A stretch of DNA of 59,450 nucleotides, taken from positions 1 to 59,450 of the forward strand of contig CAYRLB010000006.1 in the NCBI GenBank assembly GCA_964424945.1, in the 5' to 3' direction. The number at the start of each line of letters is the position of its first letter. Position 1 is the first letter of the stretch. Below are positions 18,129-26,416 of this stretch, in pieces. Below the pieces are notes generated by a model. That model had not been told where the DNA came from, did not search any database, and worked only from the letters and a program-made list of their open reading frames with translations. The translations under genes and the position numbers were made by a program. The stretch is from WHSP01 sp964424945 (lineage in GTDB: Bacteria; Gemmatimonadota; Gemmatimonadetes; Longimicrobiales; Longimicrobiaceae).

Positions 18129-18965
18129 TCAGCGAAGCCCTTCCGCACCTCTGTCGCTGAGCCCTGCCGCCGCTTCCGAATCGGGCGACCCGCCATTCAT
18201 GAGCGGCCCGGTCACATCCGCCGAGACATCCACTGAACTGCGGACACTCGTTACCTGGGTCTCCCGCTCGATCTGCAGGCGAGTCGCCCCGAGGTGTGTC
18301 TCCTCCGTCTCCTTGAACCCGTTCCGCGACTCCACCCGTTCGGAGGCCAGGCTGAGCAGCCGATTGAACACCTGCGGATTGTAGTTCACCATGAAGGCGA
18401 CCATCGACAGCAGTCCGGCGAGCCGGATGTACTGCTCAGGACCGGGGTTCGAGAAGGGCTCATGATCGAGGAGGAGCAGCCCGGAGATCATGATCAGGTA
18501 GACGAAGAAGCCGCGCAGAAGGGCCGAGATGTATGGGTTGGTTCGGTCACGCCCGGAATAACCCACCTGATCGCTTTCGAGATTCGCGACACTGCCGAAG
18601 GCGCCCAGCACCGCCGCCACTGTGCAGAGAAGCGCAAGGTTCAGCGGCAGGAACCAGATCATCACCACTGCCCAGGCGGTCGCCATCTCCTGGAAGGATC
18701 GCTCTCCGAGCACCGCCGCCGCCACCATCGCCGGATCTGCTTCCTCCCCTGCGAGTGCAGCGACGCCGCCCGGACTGATGATCATCCGGTAGGGTTCGGT
18801 ATCGATGAGGATACCGCCGGCAAAGATCGCCAGCCAGAGAAGGAAGCAGAGCAGGGCACCGACCCTTCCATAGGTGCTCAGCCGGATCGTCACAGGCCGC
18901 CGCGGGAGGTGGGTCGCGGGAAGCTCGTGGCCGCGAGCGTAGTCGACCGTCGGATGCTTGGACAT
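18129..18965 (-). CDS. Unrecognised four-helix membrane protein
   Basis: A 278-residue protein I cannot place in a family. It has four hydrophobic segments (about 35-55, 95-125, 150-170, 185-200), with a cytosolic-looking polar N-terminus and a roughly 75-residue hydrophilic C-terminal tail rich in Ser, Glu and Asp. Between helices 1 and 2 lies a loop with ISPGGVAALAGEEADPAM. The start is preceded by GAGAGGCGACGACCTAGA on the minus strand. It is divergent from the ABC exporter genes and may share a promoter region with them. Confidence 0.65.
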   Translation of the reverse strand: MSKHPTVDYARGHELPATHLPRRPVTIRLSTYGRVGALLCFLLWLAIFAGGILIDTEPYRMIISPGGVAALAGEEADPAMVAAAVLGERSFQEMATAWAVVMIWFLPLNLALLCTVAAVLGAFGSVANLESDQVGYSGRDRTNPYISALLRGFFVYLIMISGLLLLDHEPFSNPGPEQYIRLAGLLSMVAFMVNYNPQVFNRLLSLASERVESRNGFKETEETHLGATRLQIERETQVTSVRSSVDVSADVTGPLMNGGSPDSEAAAGLSDRGAEGLR

Positions 18966-19210
18966 TCTAGGTCGTCGCCTCTCTGCGGACCGGGGGGCTA
19001 AGGGCGAAGGACGCGCAATGGGCCGACCGGGGATGGCAGGACCGGATCGGCCATCGAGGACCTAGGAGGAAGAAGTGATTGAGGAGCGCTATTGTCAATG
19101 ATGATATAGCGATGAGGCTCGTCGCCGCTCACTTCTCTCTGCCGGACTTGAGGAACATTCGCTACCTTCCCCGTGCCGACACGCCTTCCACGCCGCTTGC
19201 CGAACATCCG

Positions 19211-20128
19211 ATGCTGCCAAGCATAGTCGTCCGGGATCTTCACAAACGATACGGCGCACTCCACGCGGTGCGCGGGGTCAGCTTCAGCGTGGAGGCCGGA
19301 GAAATCTTCGGGCTCCTGGGGCCGAACGGGGCGGGGAAGACGACGACCGTCGAGTGCATCATCGGGCTGCGCGATCCAGACGAGGGCTCGGTCGAGGTCT
19401 GTGGAATCGATGCAGCGCGCGATCCGCGGGCCGTCAAGCAGAAGATCGGCGCGGCGCTCCAGAGCACGGCGCTCCAGGACCGCATCACGCCGCGCGAAGC
19501 GCTGGGCCTTTTCGGCTCGATGTACGACCGGCGCGCGTCCGCATCCGATCTGCTCGACCGCTTCTCCCTCTCCGGCAAGGCGGATGTGCCCGTCGATTCG
19601 CTTTCCGGCGGACAGCGGCAGCGGCTGGCCCTTGCACTCGCCTTCGTCAACCGGCCTGACGTCATCTTTCTGGACGAGCCGACGGCGGGTCTGGACCCTC
19701 TGTCGCGGCGCGAACTGCACGAGGAAATCCGGCAGATGAGGAGCGACCGGCAGGCGGTAATGCTCACGACACACTACATCGAGGAAGCGGAAGATCTCTG
19801 TGACAGGGTCGGCATCATCAGCGAGGGGAGGATTATTGCGATGGGGACCCCCGCGGAGCTGATCGCGCAGTCGGCCGCGACGCCCATCGTCACTCTGACG
19901 ACGTCAACACCCGTGGATGGCACCGCCCTGGCTCGTCTCCCCGGGATCCAGGATCCCGTCGTGAAGGGTGTAAGTGTCCATTTTCGTACGCCTGACGTCC
20001 GTTCTTCCATGCCCGGCCTGCTCGGTCTTCTCGAGAGCGAGGACATCGATGTCATCGGGTTGAATGCCCGCAGAGCGACGCTTGAGGACGTTTTTGTCGA
20101 GCTGACCGGCGAGCGACCTTCGAAATGA
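19211..20128 (+). CDS. ABC exporter ATP-binding protein
   Basis: Cytosolic ATPase of an ABC-2 type exporter, about 305 residues. Walker A is GLLGPNGAGKTTTVE, the signature is VDSLSGGQRQRLALALAF, Walker B is VIFLDEPTAGLDPLSRR and the H-loop is MLTTHYIEEAEDLCDR. The C-terminal 80 residues form the regulatory tail typical of drug or lipid exporters (DrrA/CcmA-like). The ATG at 19211 matches the usual N-terminus of the family. An in-frame TTG at 19079 would add 44 residues; it has a strong AGGAGGAAG ribosome site six bases upstream, so a longer form or a short leader cannot be excluded. Its stop overlaps the permease start (ATGA). Confidence 0.92.
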   Translation: MLPSIVVRDLHKRYGALHAVRGVSFSVEAGEIFGLLGPNGAGKTTTVECIIGLRDPDEGSVEVCGIDAARDPRAVKQKIGAALQSTALQDRITPREALGLFGSMYDRRASASDLLDRFSLSGKADVPVDSLSGGQRQRLALALAFVNRPDVIFLDEPTAGLDPLSRRELHEEIRQMRSDRQAVMLTTHYIEEAEDLCDRVGIISEGRIIAMGTPAELIAQSAATPIVTLTTSTPVDGTALARLPGIQDPVVKGVSVHFRTPDVRSSMPGLLGLLESEDIDVIGLNARRATLEDVFVELTGERPSK

Positions 20129-21711
20129 TGGTCAATCGCGCGGCCTTCCTCTACCAGCTCGGGATCACCCTCCGGCTTCACTTCCGGAACCGGATGGCGC
20201 TGCTCTACAGCTACGCTTTCCCGACCATCTTCCTGGTCGTTTTCTGGGTCCTTTACCGCCATGAAGCCGATCCGCTGGCGCGGCATCTGGGGGAGCTTCT
20301 GACGGTCACGGCGCTCGGTGGCGCCTGTTTCGGGTTGCCAACCTCTCTCGTCGCGGACAGGGAACGCGGCGTATGGCGGCGATTCCGCCTCACACCTGCG
20401 TCGAAGGCGGGTCTTCTCGCGACGACGGCGCTCGCACGATGGATTCTCCTTCTCCTCGCGGCGCTGCTGCAGGTCGTGCTGGCGATGACGGTCTTCGGCA
20501 TGCCCGCGCCTCGCCATCCCCTGGATCTCGTCCTGGCCTTCACACTCGTGGCCTTCGCTTTTATCGGCCTGGGGCTGCTGATTGCGACCATCGCCGACAA
20601 TGTGCCCGCGGTGCAGGCGCTGGGGCAGTGCATCTTCCTGCCGATGCTCGTGATCGGCGGCGTGGCGGTCCGGATCGAGACCCTCCCAGGATGGGCGCAG
20701 CACCTCTCCGCGTACTTCCCCGGGCGGTACGCGGTGGCCGCCCTGCAGGTTGCCACGACGGGAGATGGACTCCGGAGCGCAGCGTTCCCGGTGCTGGCGC
20801 TTGTGCTGATCGGAGCGGCGGGTTGTCTGGCAGGGACGAAGCTTTTCCGCTGGGACCAGCAGCAGCGCTTCGTTCGCCTGGAAGGGAAGGGATGGGTTGC
20901 CGGGTCGCTCGCGGTCTGGGTCGTCGTCGGCGTCCTTGCGGGTGTGACCGGACAGGTGACGGTCGGGGTACCGCAGAGCGCGAGTTCGTCATCGATCCTC
21001 ACGATTCTGGAGCCCCGGCTGGCACCCGAGGAGGAGCAGCCGGCCAGCACTGGAGATCGCGTTCCGTCTCCCGAATCGGTTCCGGACTCGGTGCGCGCCG
21101 ACAGCATTCCGACAGTGGAAGATGTGGCTGCTGATCCTGATTCGGTCCCGTCAACGCCACCGGCAGATGTACCCGTCGAACCGGAGTCTGCCCCTGAGGA
21201 GGTCGAAGGGGCAGATACCTGGCGGACGGTCGACCCGGCGCTGATGCAACAGGTCAACTATGCGGCCCTTCCACCGGATCATGGCGTCATCGCTCCCGTA
21301 GCCTCGCCTCTCGACGGTGTTTTCGAGGAGACCCGGGAACAGCTTCAATGTGTGTTGGCTGAGCTTGACGACTGGCCCCCGGGTCAGGAATCGGACGTGG
21401 TGCAGCGCGTGCGGAACTACCTCTATATCGCGGCGACCGCGGACCTCTTCCAGCTCGAGGAGGTCGAGCGGATGTTGCCGCTCGTCATCTTCGATCATCT
21501 GGAGCGCACGATCCCGGCGGACGATCTGTCGAAGATCCTCTACTGGCTGGCACTGCACCCCGAAGATGGGGATGACTCGGCCAGCGGCCGTCTGGAGGAG
21601 GTGTGCATCGATCTTCCCGCACCGGGGAACCGGATGGAGCTCAGAGCGCGTACACAGTATTACGCGTTGAAGCTGCTCGGCCGGATGGTGGGTGTGATTC
21701 CGCGGCAGTGA
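20125..21711 (+). CDS. ABC-2 type permease with extra C-terminal periplasmic domain
   Basis: A 528-residue fusion. Residues 1-260 form an ABC-2 permease of six membrane segments, with the family motif VADRERGVWRRFRLTPAS and the GGVAVRIETLPGWAQ turn, forming the channel of the exporter whose ATPase lies upstream. A seventh hydrophobic segment (about 270-292) follows. Then comes an 80-residue linker rich in Pro, Asp, Glu, Ser and Val, and a helical domain of about 150 residues (about 375-528) that I do not recognise. By counting helices the extra domain would be outside the inner membrane. Start is the first ATG of ATGATG, overlapping the ATPase stop. Substrate unknown. Confidence 0.85.
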   Translation: MMVNRAAFLYQLGITLRLHFRNRMALLYSYAFPTIFLVVFWVLYRHEADPLARHLGELLTVTALGGACFGLPTSLVADRERGVWRRFRLTPASKAGLLATTALARWILLLLAALLQVVLAMTVFGMPAPRHPLDLVLAFTLVAFAFIGLGLLIATIADNVPAVQALGQCIFLPMLVIGGVAVRIETLPGWAQHLSAYFPGRYAVAALQVATTGDGLRSAAFPVLALVLIGAAGCLAGTKLFRWDQQQRFVRLEGKGWVAGSLAVWVVVGVLAGVTGQVTVGVPQSASSSSILTILEPRLAPEEEQPASTGDRVPSPESVPDSVRADSIPTVEDVAADPDSVPSTPPADVPVEPESAPEEVEGADTWRTVDPALMQQVNYAALPPDHGVIAPVASPLDGVFEETREQLQCVLAELDDWPPGQESDVVQRVRNYLYIAATADLFQLEEVERMLPLVIFDHLERTIPADDLSKILYWLALHPEDGDDSASGRLEEVCIDLPAPGNRMELRARTQYYALKLLGRMVGVIPRQ

Positions 21712-21843
21712 GATGGAACGCCCCCCCGCCTCCCCCGCAGAAGCGATGACCCGCCGGGCTGGGGACGAAACCGCTGGGCTCCGGCCTTCTCCGAGGAGAC
21801 GAAGCGGGAGCGCGACGCCTTAACGCCAATCGAGAGGAAGATC

Positions 21844-22491
21844 ATGAGGTTCTTCACTCTGGTCGGATCGGTCTGTCTCTTCCTGCTGCTGCTCTTCGTT
21901 GCAGGATCGGCGGCCGGCATCCCCTACCTGGAGGGTACCGAATGGATGGCGGAGTATTCGGTGCCGGTTGCGGCGGCCATCGGCAACCTGCTCCTTATGC
22001 TGGACGTCCTTCTGCCTATCCCCTCCAGCCTCCTGATGGTCGCGAATGGAGCGCTGCTCGGTGCGTTCTGGGGGAGTATCGCATCGCTGGTCAGCTCAAC
22101 GCTTGCTGGCCTCCTCGCGTTCTGGATCGGCAGGAAGGGGAGCGGTGTGGTTCATCGCTTCGTCCGCGCGGATGAGCTTGCACGCGCCGACCGCTTCTTC
22201 CGTCGATGGGGGGGCGCGGCGGTCGTGCTGAGCCGACCCATCCCGATCATCGCGGAGGCGGTGGGCGCGCTCGCCGGGATGACCGCCCTCTCCTGGAAGC
22301 GCTTCTCCGTCGCGCTGGTCATGGGGAATCTTCCCATCGCCATTCTCTACGCCCTCGCCGGTGCCAGCGTCAACCAGATCCGGAATGGCTCCATCATCTT
22401 CCTGACGCTCGTCGGTTCCGCTTCGCTCTGGCTGCTCCTGAGCCGGCGGGGATCGCCCCCTGTCGAAGGTGAGGACATCTCGGCGGTCTGA
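21844..22491 (+). CDS. VTT (DedA/TVP38-like) membrane protein
   Basis: A 215-residue inner-membrane protein of the VTT/SNARE-associated group. Several members move lipids such as undecaprenyl phosphate across the membrane. The key pattern is the re-entrant segment LPIPSSLLMVANGALLGAFW (residues about 58-77), then FWIGRKG, and LSRPIPIIAEAVGALAGM, with conserved Arg and Pro in the second re-entrant loop. Five or six hydrophobic segments are visible. GAGGAAG precedes the ATG. It lies 132 bases after the ABC permease on the same strand and may be in the same unit. Confidence 0.87.
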   Translation: MRFFTLVGSVCLFLLLLFVAGSAAGIPYLEGTEWMAEYSVPVAAAIGNLLLMLDVLLPIPSSLLMVANGALLGAFWGSIASLVSSTLAGLLAFWIGRKGSGVVHRFVRADELARADRFFRRWGGAAVVLSRPIPIIAEAVGALAGMTALSWKRFSVALVMGNLPIAILYALAGASVNQIRNGSIIFLTLVGSASLWLLLSRRGSPPVEGEDISAV

Positions 22492-22594
22492 ACTGGTCTG
22501 CCGAACTCGCCGACAGAGTGGCTTTCGCCCGGGGAATGGAGGTTGCGCTGAAGCGTTGCCTCTATCCTCTCGGGCACCAGACAGGGTGGCAGAT

Positions 22595-23505
22595 ATGACC
22601 GGAGTTGTGCGGCAGGTAGCCGTCGTCGCGGCTGCCATCATCAACGTCGGGGTAAATGCCCTTGTGGGGGCAGGGGCGTTTGGTGTGACGACGGGAGCCG
22701 TCTCGGATTCAGTGGAAACGGGGGTGACGCCAGCGGGCTGGGCATTCTCGATATGGAGCGTGATCTTCGTCGGGGTGCTGGTTTTTGCGGGGTTCCAGGC
22801 CCTTCCTCGGAATCGAGGGCCACGCTACGACGCTCTCGCGGCTCCCTTCATCCTCGCCAACCTGCTCAACCCGCTCTGGCAGCTCCCGTGGCTTTCGCGG
22901 AGCTTCGTCATGTCCGCCCTGGTGATCCTGGCCATTCTCGCCAGCCTGATCTGGCTCTATTCGCGGCTCGACCGACTCGGGATGACCAGGATGGAGCGCT
23001 GGCTCCTGGGCGTGCCGACGTCGCTCTTNNNNNNNNNNNNNNNNNNNNNNNNNNNNNNNNNNNNNNNNNNNNNNNNNNNNNNNNNNNNNNNNNNNNNNNN
23101 NNNNNNNNNNNNNNNNNNNNNNNNNNNNGACTCGGGATGACCAGGATGGAGCGCTGGCTCCTGGGCGTGCCGACGTCGCTCTTTCTGGGGTGGCTCTGTG
23201 TTGCATCCGCGGTGAACATCGCCGTTGCGCTCGCGGGTGAAAACTCGAATACACCAGCCGTGTCACCCCCACTCTTCGTTCTCGTGATCGCCGTCATCGG
23301 GACGGCGTTGCTCTGGCGAACCGGAGATGTGACAATCGCCGCGGTTCTCGTATGGGCATTCGTCGCCATCTACACGGCCAACGTGCCCTCTCCCGGAGAC
23401 GAGCCGGCACTCGCCGCGGTGCTCGGGGTCGGCGTCCTTGCGTTCGTCGCTGCCTCTGCGCTGGCGCTTCGGCGAGGGCGCTCACCCCTTCCCGCCGCAG
23501 AATAG
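22595..23505 (+). CDS. TspO/MBR-related membrane protein, interrupted by an assembly gap
   Basis: Tryptophan-rich-sensory-protein-like membrane protein: TPAGWAFSIWSVIF, then NLLNPLWQLPWL and FLGWLCVASAVNIAVALAG follow the TspO pattern, extended to about seven or eight helices. The coding region contains 100 N (23029-23128) flanked by identical 55-bp sequences (22974-23028 and 23129-23183). Removing the N run and one copy gives 756 bases, a clean 251-codon gene, so I regard it as intact. A good ribosome site (AGGGTGG) precedes the ATG at 22595. TspO relatives bind porphyrins or sterol-like ligands; the ligand here is unknown. Confidence 0.78.
23029..23128. other. Assembly gap 1 (100 N) with 55-bp flanking duplication
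   Basis: Exactly 100 N. The 55 bases before the gap (22974-23028) are repeated exactly right after it (23129-23183). The duplication lies within one reading frame and removing it restores that frame, so this is an unmerged contig overlap and not missing DNA. Confidence 0.93.
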
Positions 23506-23579
23506 CGGTCCGGTTTGGACTTTCCGTCGATGGGAGACACCAGGGAGCAGGAAGAAGGGTGCAAGGATGCGCTGCTCCG

Positions 23580-23617
23580 GAACCTGGCTGAGCGGCGTAA
23601 CTTGCTCAGCCAGGTTC
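23580..23617. terminator. 14-bp perfect hairpin between convergent genes
   Basis: GAACCTGGCTGAGC (23580-23593) pairs perfectly with GCTCAGCCAGGTTC (23604-23617) around a 10-base loop. It lies between the ends of the TspO-like gene (+) and the next membrane protein gene (-). No T-run follows on either strand, so it may be a bidirectional but non-canonical terminator. Confidence 0.5.
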
Positions 23618-23696
23618 TGTGCCGGGGCAGGTCAGGCGTCCACCCGCAGATCGACGTCGAGAGTAGGGGCCGGCCGGGCAACCGGGCTTTGCATCG

Positions 23697-24344
23697 TCAG
23701 GCGATGGCGGCGTTGGTCGGCGTGGGGGGTGCCGGCGCCGGTGAAGACTCGGGGCGAAGGTCCGCCCCCTGCAGCACATGTTCGATCGAGAGCCCCACGA
23801 GCAGGCAGAGACCGCCCAGCAGAGGCCGGTCCGCACGCACGAAGTAAAGCCACGCCACTGCCCCCGCCACCTCCATGAAGGTGAAGAAGAGCGTGTTCGG
23901 GTTCAGGAGAAAGGCCGTTGGAGATCGCCGCTTCAGCAGACCCATCTCCACGCTGTGTTCGATCTGCATGAGGACCATCAGCACCACCGCCGCAATGACG
24001 ACTGCGGCACCTGCCCCCCATCCGAGCCCGATCTTCCCGTCGGCCAGCCCCAGCCAGAAAATCCAGATCAGGATCTCGCTCAGCGTGATGGCGATGAGAC
24101 CTCCGAGAGCGAGAAGGAGGGGTGGGCTCGCTACGGCCCGCTCAGATCCGCGGTAGATATAACGGATCCAGGTGATGACGGAGATTCGCTCCACGAGAAA
24201 ACCACCCCACAGAATCGCATTCGCGAGCCAGAACATCCCCAGATCGTGATATCTGAGCCAGAAGAAGAGAGCGGTAAACTCCCCGGCCGTCGCGAGGATG
24301 AAGGGGAGGACGTCCGTGCGGAAGTCGAGATTCTGGAGGTTCAT
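23697..24344 (-). CDS. Unrecognised six-helix membrane protein
   Basis: A 215-residue protein with six hydrophobic segments and a Pro/Ala-rich C-terminal tail (SSPAPAPPTPTNAAIA). A conserved-looking acidic-histidine feature lies in a membrane segment, VLMQIEHSVEMGLLKRR, and again near the end, VGLSIEHVLQG. I do not recognise a family. The ATG at 24344 is preceded by GAGGAATCC on the minus strand. Its neighbours do not indicate a function. Confidence 0.68.
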   Translation of the reverse strand: MNLQNLDFRTDVLPFILATAGEFTALFFWLRYHDLGMFWLANAILWGGFLVERISVITWIRYIYRGSERAVASPPLLLALGGLIAITLSEILIWIFWLGLADGKIGLGWGAGAAVVIAAVVLMVLMQIEHSVEMGLLKRRSPTAFLLNPNTLFFTFMEVAGAVAWLYFVRADRPLLGGLCLLVGLSIEHVLQGADLRPESSPAPAPPTPTNAAIA

Positions 24345-24739
24345 GGATTCCTCGCGGGAGGTGAGCGGTAGGCTGATGATGCCTTCTGGAAGGGTGAGAC
24401 TTTTACTTTACTGCCAGATCGGTCCGTGTGGGCGGACGCGAAATCCTGGAGCGCGTCCCCCGGAACCGTCGAAGAGCTGGCTGTAATCCGGCCGGGTACG
24501 GCATCCGGTGGAGCGCACCGGCAAACCGGCACCCGCCTCCGGATGAACCGCGTCGGACGCCGCACAATCGGGGAAGCAGGCAGGCGACGCCTTCCGGCAC
24601 GTGCTTCAGCGGGCTGCTGACGAACCCCGGGACCCGGCTATGAATTCGCTTCATCCGCCTACCGGGATACGAAGCGTGTTCTGAAGGGGCGGACCGCTCC
24701 CCGATCCTCAGAAGGTCCGCGCCCCCGACAGACCGAATT
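24345..24739. other. Intergenic region, weak hairpin only
   Basis: 395 bases between two minus-strand genes, without convincing coding sequence. GGGGCGGACC (24686-24695) can pair imperfectly with GGTCCGCGCCCC (24714-24725), just after the lipoprotein stop. This could be a weak terminator for that gene; no T-run follows. Confidence 0.35.
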
Positions 24740-24937
24740 CTACCTCGCGATCCGCGCGTAACACTCGGTGGCCTGCGCTGCGAGGTCACGCGCTTCAGCC
24801 GCCGAGTTCGTCTGGATCGCCTGCGCTGCAAATTGATCGCAGCTCGACTTGGCTTCCTCATTATTATTGCCGAGGAAGGGAATCGAACAGCCCGCCAGAA
24901 GCAATCCGGCGATCGGGAGGAGTGAGCGCATCTTCAT
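24740..24937 (-). CDS. Small lipoprotein
   Basis: A 65-residue protein with a lipoprotein signal: MKMRSLLPIAGLLLAGC, lipobox LLAGC, so Cys17 would be lipidated. The mature 49 residues are helical, rich in Ala and Gln, with two further Cys (in SSCDQF and TECYAR) that could form a disulfide. No family recognised. The ATG follows TATACAT with no Shine-Dalgarno sequence, so a leaderless transcript is possible. Confidence 0.7.
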   Translation of the reverse strand: MKMRSLLPIAGLLLAGCSIPFLGNNNEEAKSSCDQFAAQAIQTNSAAEARDLAAQATECYARIAR

Positions 24938-25299
24938 ATGTATACTGTTTCAGTCGGTTGTTACGGTTATTGGCAGCGTTCTCAAGCTACCCGAACCTCC
25001 AGAACCGGGCCAGTCCGCTGGAGCGCATCAGGCGCGGGGGCACCCTTCCGGCGGTGCGACACCGGAAAATATCTGTAGATATCGAATCAGCGCGACCCCT
25101 GTCGGTAATTGGAGAGGCAGGCTGCGCGCCCGATCCGCGGCCGGCGCTGAACAGTTTCAGCGGAAATAGACCTCCTCACGCTCGAATAAACAGAGCGTCC
25201 TCTGGTCCTCGACTTGCTAGGATCCTCGCTCGCGCGCCCGGGAAGTATGATCCCCGCTCCCGTGGCCCATATCCAACCAGGCTCGAGAAAGCGCGAGGC
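24938..25299. other. Divergent intergenic region between lipoprotein and ATP-grasp gene
   Basis: 362 bases. The first 50 are the most AT-rich of the area (TATGTATACTGTTTCAG), a plausible promoter zone for the divergent genes. The ATP-grasp frame stays open upstream through much of this region, but those residues look non-coding. No RNA gene was recognised. Confidence 0.35.
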
Positions 25300-26298
25300 A
25301 TGCCAGATACACCAGGGCGCAAGCGGGTGCTCCTTACCGGGGCGGGCGGGGCGGCGGCAGTGTCATTCATCAAGGCGGTCGGTCAGGAGCCGGTCGATCT
25401 ATATGCCGCCGACATGGATCCGTATGCAGCGGGCCTCTATCTCGTGCCCGCTTCGCGACGCCACATTCTGCGCGCAGGTGCCGACCCCGAGTTCGTCCCG
25501 CGACTCCTCGACTACTGCCGGGAGAACCGGATCGATGTCCTCGTCCCCACGGTCGATCTGGAGCTCCTGCCGATAGCCCTGGCCCGGGCTGAGTTCGAGC
25601 GGCTCGGTGTGCGGCTGCTTCTTGCATCGGAAAGAACGCTTCGCATCTGCCTCGACAAGCATACGCTGCTCACTGCGTGCCGCTCCGCAGTACAGGTCGG
25701 GCAGTTCGCGATCTTCGATGACAACTTCTCCCCTGAAGAGTGGGAATTTCCGATCGTCGTGAAGCCGCGCTCCGGAAGCGGCTCGCGCGGCGTCGTCATC
25801 GTCCAATCGCCGAGTGGGCTCGAATCGATGACGCGCGATGGAAGCCTCCTGGTTCAGGAATATCTGCCGGGAGAGGAGTATTCGGTCGATGTGCTGGCCG
25901 CCGGCGATGGCCGGGTCCTCGCAGCGGTCCCGCGCCTGCGAATGAAGGTCGATTCAGGCATCGCGGTGACCGCCACGACGCTACATGACGAAGATCTGGA
26001 GGCTGCAGCACGTGCGGTCGCACAGTACATCGGACTCAACTACACAGCGAACATCCAGTTCCGCCGGAGCCGATCCGGTGTGCCGACCCTTCTCGAGGTC
26101 AATCCGCGCTTCCCCGGCACGATGCCCCTGACGGTGGAGGCGGGCGTCAACATGCCGCGCATCTCCCTGCGCGATGTCCTCGGGGAAGCGCCGGCGGACG
26201 GGCCGATGCCCTTCGATGATCTTGCCGTTGTTCGCTTCTGGGCGGAGGAGTTCATTCAACCCGAGGAGATCGAGGCGCTGCGTCAGGAGGCGCTCTGA
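25300..26298 (+). CDS. ATP-grasp domain enzyme
   Basis: A 332-residue cytosolic ligase of the carbamoyl-phosphate-synthase/PylC-like ATP-grasp type, joining a carboxylate to an amine or thiol through an acyl phosphate. The N-terminal Rossmann-like half starts RVLLTGAGGAAAVSFIKAV. The ATP-grasp half has FPIVVKPRSGSGSRGVVIV (lysine and glycine loop), LLVQEYLPGEEYSVDVL (adenine-binding Glu) and the metal-binding LLEVNPRFPGTMPL. Substrate is unknown. I chose the ATG at 25300 because family resemblance begins there; the frame continues upstream without it. It heads a run of plus-strand genes ending at 33781 and may modify sugars or build a small conjugate for that locus (inference). Confidence 0.87.
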   Translation: MPDTPGRKRVLLTGAGGAAAVSFIKAVGQEPVDLYAADMDPYAAGLYLVPASRRHILRAGADPEFVPRLLDYCRENRIDVLVPTVDLELLPIALARAEFERLGVRLLLASERTLRICLDKHTLLTACRSAVQVGQFAIFDDNFSPEEWEFPIVVKPRSGSGSRGVVIVQSPSGLESMTRDGSLLVQEYLPGEEYSVDVLAAGDGRVLAAVPRLRMKVDSGIAVTATTLHDEDLEAAARAVAQYIGLNYTANIQFRRSRSGVPTLLEVNPRFPGTMPLTVEAGVNMPRISLRDVLGEAPADGPMPFDDLAVVRFWAEEFIQPEEIEALRQEAL

Positions 26299-26361
26299 AG
26301 GTGTGCGGATCGCCATCGTCACCCTCGATTCGTGAATGTGCGGAGAGGCCATCCGTCTACT

Positions 26362-26382
26362 GCTCGAAGTGTAGCTTCGAGC
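26362..26382. promoter_or_regulatory. 8-bp perfect inverted repeat upstream of REC-REC-HPt gene
   Basis: GCTCGAAG-TGTAG-CTTCGAGC, 34 bases before the ATG at 26417 and 63 bases after the ATP-grasp stop. No T-run follows, so an operator or RNA hairpin is as likely as a terminator. Confidence 0.35.
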
Positions 26383-26416
26383 GGTTAGGATCGCCGATTG
26401 GCAGGGAGAGGGGACG

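Noticed and set aside
22974..23183. 55-bp direct repeat as a biological repeat or insertion footprint
   Set aside because: The copies flank an N run, recur at exactly 55 bases at a second gap, and collapsing them restores the reading frame; best read as an assembler overlap.
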